Origin: Treponema sp.
Lineage (GTDB): Bacteria > Spirochaetota > Spirochaetia > Treponematales > Treponemataceae
Direction: 5' to 3'
DNA: 41,673 nucleotides
Assembly: GCA_016294035.1 (NCBI GenBank)
Contig: JAEDCT010000022.1
Span: 1-41,673, forward strand
In this document: piece by piece, positions 41,626-41,673 of the stretch
Numbering within the stretch: the first letter of the stretch is position 1
How the letters are laid out: each line of letters starts with the position of its first letter
Program-made: the position numbers and the translations under genes
The notes under the pieces: model-generated
Seen by the model: only the letters and a program-made list of their open reading frames with translations
What the model was told of the DNA's origin: nothing
Databases searched by the model: none

Positions 41626-41671
41626 AACCACCCGTCAAACGGGTGGTTTGCTCTTAGCCTATAAGGCTAAG
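41626..41671. mobile_element. Two adjacent hairpins, possible IS200/IS605-type element end
   Basis: Stem 1: AACCACCCG/CGGGTGGTT (41626-41634 and 41640-41648, 9 bp, 5-nt loop). Stem 2: CTTAGCC/GGCTAAG (41653-41659 and 41665-41671, 7 bp, 5-nt loop). Subterminal imperfect palindromes like these mark IS200/IS605 ends, and similar stems occur in OMEGA RNAs of TnpB/IscB elements. No T-run follows on either strand, so a terminator is less likely. The window ends here, so no transposase is visible. Confidence 0.45.
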
Positions 41672-41673
41672 GG

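Noticed and set aside
41626..41648. Simple intrinsic terminator of a gene beyond the window
   Set aside because: The 9-bp hairpin lacks a T-run on both strands (GTGATTG on minus, TGCTCTT on plus) and is followed by a second hairpin.

Overview
The window looks like a chromosomal segment of a host-associated (rumen or gut type) Treponema or a close spirochaete. This is an inference from gene content. The clues are a very long GreA with a large N-terminal extension, two Treponema-like outer-membrane beta-barrel proteins, an LPP20-type envelope protein, AT-rich DNA and a carbohydrate-centred gene set. No rRNA, tRNA or CRISPR array was found.

Layout. Bases 1-2300 are accessory and damaged. They hold the 5' end of an IS110-type transposase with a hairpin-rich upstream region, a frameshifted glyoxalase-fold gene, an N-terminally truncated metI, and two arrays of a 7-bp repeat (8 and 24 units). 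Each array abuts a broken gene. From 2300 onward the DNA is an ordinary, densely packed core: era and a GH3 glycosidase (+); a minus-strand run cimA-znuC-znuB-nudC; deoC (+) converging on a metallo-beta-lactamase-fold gene, which is the last gene of a TPR-greA-MBL run; galE and an LPP20-like protein; a glucan block of glgP, glgX and a phosphohexomutase; pyrG-ttcA; a signalling pair (PilZ protein, then a YihY/BrkB membrane protein fused to a cyclic-nucleotide-binding domain); asnS; the peptidoglycan pair murE-ddl; queD; two related outer-membrane proteins; pflA; and a biotin operon birA-bioY-ecfA-ecfT-bioB followed by a GNAT acetyltransferase. The right edge carries two adjacent hairpins that resemble a transposon end.

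How the genes fit together. GH3, glgP, glgX, the phosphohexomutase and galE describe uptake-and-store sugar metabolism. A LacI-type palindrome sits inside the glgP promoter. The biotin operon combines transport, the last synthetic step, the ligase and its own likely operator. murE-ddl supply the peptidoglycan stem. The PilZ/cNMP pair suggests a membrane function tied to nucleotide second messengers.

The most unusual signals are the heptad arrays at gene break points, the possible IS110 bridge-RNA region, the PilZ plus YihY-cNMP pair, and a recurrent promoter layout (TTGNNN-17 bp-TANAAT-6 to 8 bp-ATG) implying that many core genes here are translated from leaderless mRNAs. Functional calls rest on motifs read by eye; no database search was run.
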